A stretch of DNA of 64,000 nt, from assembly GCA_030407085.1 (NCBI GenBank), contig CM059587.1:24959001-25023000 (forward strand). The letters are read 5' to 3'. The position numbers were made by a program, and so were the translations under genes. Below, piece by piece: positions 61,104 through 64,000 of the stretch. How positions within the stretch are numbered: the first letter of the stretch is position 1; each line of letters begins with the position of its first letter. Source of the DNA: Trichopria drosophilae (taxonomy: Eukaryota; Arthropoda; Insecta; Hymenoptera; Diapriidae). The notes beneath the pieces are model-generated. The model was not told where the DNA came from. It did not search any database and worked only from the letters and a program-made list of their open reading frames with translations.

Positions 61104-64000
61104 CACATAAAAACCTATTAAACGTTTAAAGAAAGTGGTAATGTAATCTTCCATATCCCGCTGTAGCACCCGCCATTTCGAAAATTTAAAAAGTACCATT
61201 CAGTTTTCGATTGTAGATACAAATTGCTAAAATTTGAACCCCGTGCGTTTGGAATTCAGCAAAATTCCGAGTGGACTCTGCCATTTGTCTTTTCATATGA
61301 AATGACCCATAAATAATATAAAAGTAAGTTAGATCATAAATCGGTAATTATAGAACACATATATGAAATGTCCAAAATTATTTTACTTTCTTTTTACATT
61401 TTAACCTTTGCGTCGGAGAGGAAGGAAGGATTAAGTAATAATGATCTTCAAAATTCATTAATGCAGTTAAAATTCAACCGCTATATTTAATGGTTGAATT
61501 CTCACTCGAGTTAAAATTGTATTAATGTAGTGAATATTCGCTCTATCTGAAGTGAACATTCACTCGGAATGAGAATTCGCTCCTTCAGAGTGGCTTAATT
61601 TTCACTCCCACAGAGCCAATTTTCACATTACGAAAATTAGAGAGTAGGTACACGTTGTAAAGATCTTGTACTCGTTGAATACCCTTCGACTTAGAGATAA
61701 TACTTAAATCACGCAACGAAAATTTTAACCAAGTTTGACCCCTCCCTCATAATAACAGTAAATAACATTGCTGGTTTGTAAGAGTATAATACCAATAACG
61801 ACTAGTTCCACCGTATCTCTGCCATGGAGAATTATATAATTGAAGTACGAGCTCTTAACCGAAGCATAATTATTATAATCATTTTTTATTTGATTTCTAT
61901 CAAGGGGCTATTTCAAAATCATCAGTTCGACCTGATTATGCAAGATGGTATTGCATCCTGAACCTGATGTATAATGCACGAGAATGTACGAAACATTTTT
62001 GGCTGGGTTAAATATCAATTTCATATAAATGTTTCATTAAGTATATCTAAATGAGGAACTTGTTAAATTTGACGTGTTCCGAAGTAGAGCGTGCAATAAA
62101 GGCATTTTATGAATATTAATAATTAAGCAATGCTCCACCGACATTCCTCATGTATCAAGCTGGATTTACTTCTTCTGGTATGCCCTTCTGATTTTTGACA
62201 TTTAGATAAATATTGCTGGATTTCAAGATAAATTACTACATTCTCAGACCATTCTCATGTATCCGTTTTTTTATTTGGGAATAACTGATTAAGTATATAG
62301 ATGCTGTCTTAAAAGCTTAATACTTTGTATATCTACAATCACCCTTCGGTACTGCGATAAAGTCTTCTTAGGGCTGTATAGTAAAATGATATAAAGTGAA
62401 ATAAAGTAAAATATGTTATGGCGTAACTAGAGTGTTGTAAAATTCGTTTAAATTTTATCGATCTGAATAATAAATATTTACTTTGACTCTTATTAGAGGG
62501 TGGACATAGATACAACGTCTTTTATGTACGTACTTCCGTGAGTTCTTTGTCAAAGTCTGACAGCACTGCAGCTTGCTAATAGAAACGGTGTGTAAACTTA
62601 GAACCGAACCTTACAACAAGTATTATCACAAACAGCATTTCCAATTAACTGACTACATTTGATGTAAATGCTTGAAAAGAAGCAGTCTGATGAATATTTT
62701 CCGGGTTAAGTTCGTAGTAAATTTCAAGGATAGTAAGCAAATACGTAAATGATGGTCTGAGTTAAAAAAAAACACGCAACTGAGTTTGCATTCATATGTA
62801 ACTCATAGAGCGAACCACTTTTAATTAAAGTTGAATTAAATTTTTTCAAAGAAACCCTAGAAATATAGCCGACTTTTATAGCGTTATGTCAGAACTATAT
62901 AAATTTAGATATCGGTGAAAGAGGAGCTTTATGTACATATTACACGTTTTTTAACGTTCAATTGTAGCCCGTTATCGCTCACTTTCAATAAATTGCATCT
63001 TGCTGTACATTGCCCAACAATTCTGATCTTTTCATTTTTAACTGGCAATAAATGTTGCGTTCTTTATACACGGAGAGAAATACTTCGGAAGTTACAGCAT
63101 TACTTTTCTGGCTGGCGTTTTATGGGTTATGTAATCATTACATTTTCTGGATGCATATATAATTCGTTTATCTATTTCAACAAAACGGTATTCTTTAAAG
63201 TGGCATAAAAATATTTCTACATAAGTTTGGAAAACTCAGAAATAATAAACATGATTTTACTATAGGTGACTCGACTAAATTTAACATTTCTATAAGCAGA
63301 ATATTCAATCCTGGCTATCAAAATGCAGGACGGCAATCTAATCTTGCAATGCATGCCATATATATATATATTACATTCCTCCTGAATATCCATGTTGGAT
63401 CGCCTTAATTGGTCATTTATAAGTATGCCCGAAATGTTCTGTGCTACCTATCTATTACTACTAGCAAATTTTCCTGCGATGCTCATCAAACCCGCGTGGA
63501 AATTATTAGTATGGCAGCAGTATAGCTTTAGTATTGGAAAGAATATATCTATGATATGGATGTTATATGCCTTTGGTATGGGTCAAAGATATGGGGTTAG
63601 TTTGCCTTATGAGCGTTTCCCATACTCTTTATCCATACTATCGCCAGGTACATTCCAAACTGGTGTCAGACGAATGCAAGACTTTATTCTGTAGAATAAA
63701 ATTAAATTTATATAAATCGTATTTCTGCGAAGGATATAGAATAATAGGTTGAAATTAAATTAAACAAATGAAGTTCGGGTCTAGCGGTGAAGAAGGATGA
63801 CGAGTTAGTTAATATCGATGTGCAAGCGAATATTATAAATTCTAAAATGTCTGGAGAATGGTAGGAGATATGCGAAATCTGACAAAATTTTGGGATTGTA
63901 TCGATGGTGGGCACGGTCTCAAGCAAATAAATCCAACTTCGCAGATGGATTTTGCAAATATGCAAAATTTTCAAAATGTTTAATTGTCTTAAACTACGGT
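61104..64000. other. Upstream intron of the channel gene; no exon found
   Basis: No channel exon or other gene is supported. A hairpin at 61,471-61,500 (AATTCAACC/GGTTGAATT) starts a block to about 61,625 with repeated TTCACTC/TTCGCTC words. A lone end-like motif, CACGGAGAGAAAT, lies at 63,069-63,081. The 100-codon plus-strand frame at 63,392-63,694 has no recognisable product and sits in AT-rich DNA. Confidence 0.5.
61471..61625. repeat. Hairpin and short-word repeat block
   Basis: AATTCAACC at 61,471-61,479 pairs with GGTTGAATT at 61,492-61,500. The following 120 bp repeat words of the form TTCACTC or TTCGCTC together with their complements (GAATGAG, GAGTGG), irregularly spaced. It may be a decayed mobile element; no clear ends were found. 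Confidence 0.45.

Noticed and set aside
63392..63694. 100-codon plus-strand frame with a hydrophobic stretch (TYLLLLANFPAMLIKPAW)
   Set aside because: It lies in AT-rich intron DNA with no splice support and resembles no channel or receptor exon.
1..64000. tRNA, rRNA, snRNA genes and CRISPR arrays
   Set aside because: No intact T-loop motif with a matching acceptor stem, no rRNA-like conserved block and no regular repeat-spacer array was seen on either strand by eye; a covariance search would be decisive.

Overview
This window looks like AT-rich insect nuclear DNA. The evidence is GT-AG introns many kilobases long, short isolated exons in non-coding sequence, metazoan polyadenylation signals, several foldback (MITE-like) elements, and two exons of an arthropod histamine-gated chloride channel. 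The many CpG-dense stretches between about 23.7 and 49.4 kb would suit Hymenoptera, but that placement is inference. No bacterial operon, phage, CRISPR array, rRNA or tRNA was seen. The open reading frames are all short, as expected by chance, so genes were called from splice sites, reading phase and protein resemblance.

Layout. 1-9.4 kb: AT-rich, no supported gene. 9.4-11.2 kb: a composite mobile element with 13-bp terminal inverted repeats, enclosing a second inverted-repeat element and an ~80-bp minisatellite. 11.2-16.2 kb: intergenic or intronic, with CT-rich decayed repeat sequence near 15-16 kb. 16.23-16.47 kb (+): a convincing last exon of an unidentified protein, with a polyA signal. 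20.16-20.35 kb (+): a possible internal exon whose phase fits the next call. 23.73-24.10 kb (+): the last exon of an unidentified protein with a Cys-rich patch and a C-terminal ETRV, a class I PDZ-ligand pattern. 24-49 kb: much non-coding DNA with frequent CpG, including a short last exon at 36.2 kb (+), a weak exon candidate at 39.3 kb (+), paired CRE and DRE palindromes, and a CCAAT/TATA promoter with a first-exon donor at 45.6-45.8 kb (+). 53.77-60.31 kb (-): the last two coding exons of a histamine-gated chloride channel; its 5' exons must lie beyond the right edge. 60.4-64 kb: upstream intron with another large foldback element.

The channel is the only gene named with confidence. Its 6.2-kb last intron holds at least five inverted-repeat elements of different design, some nested between others. 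This is the most unusual structure in the window. The three other confident or moderate exons are real-looking gene ends whose products are not recognised.
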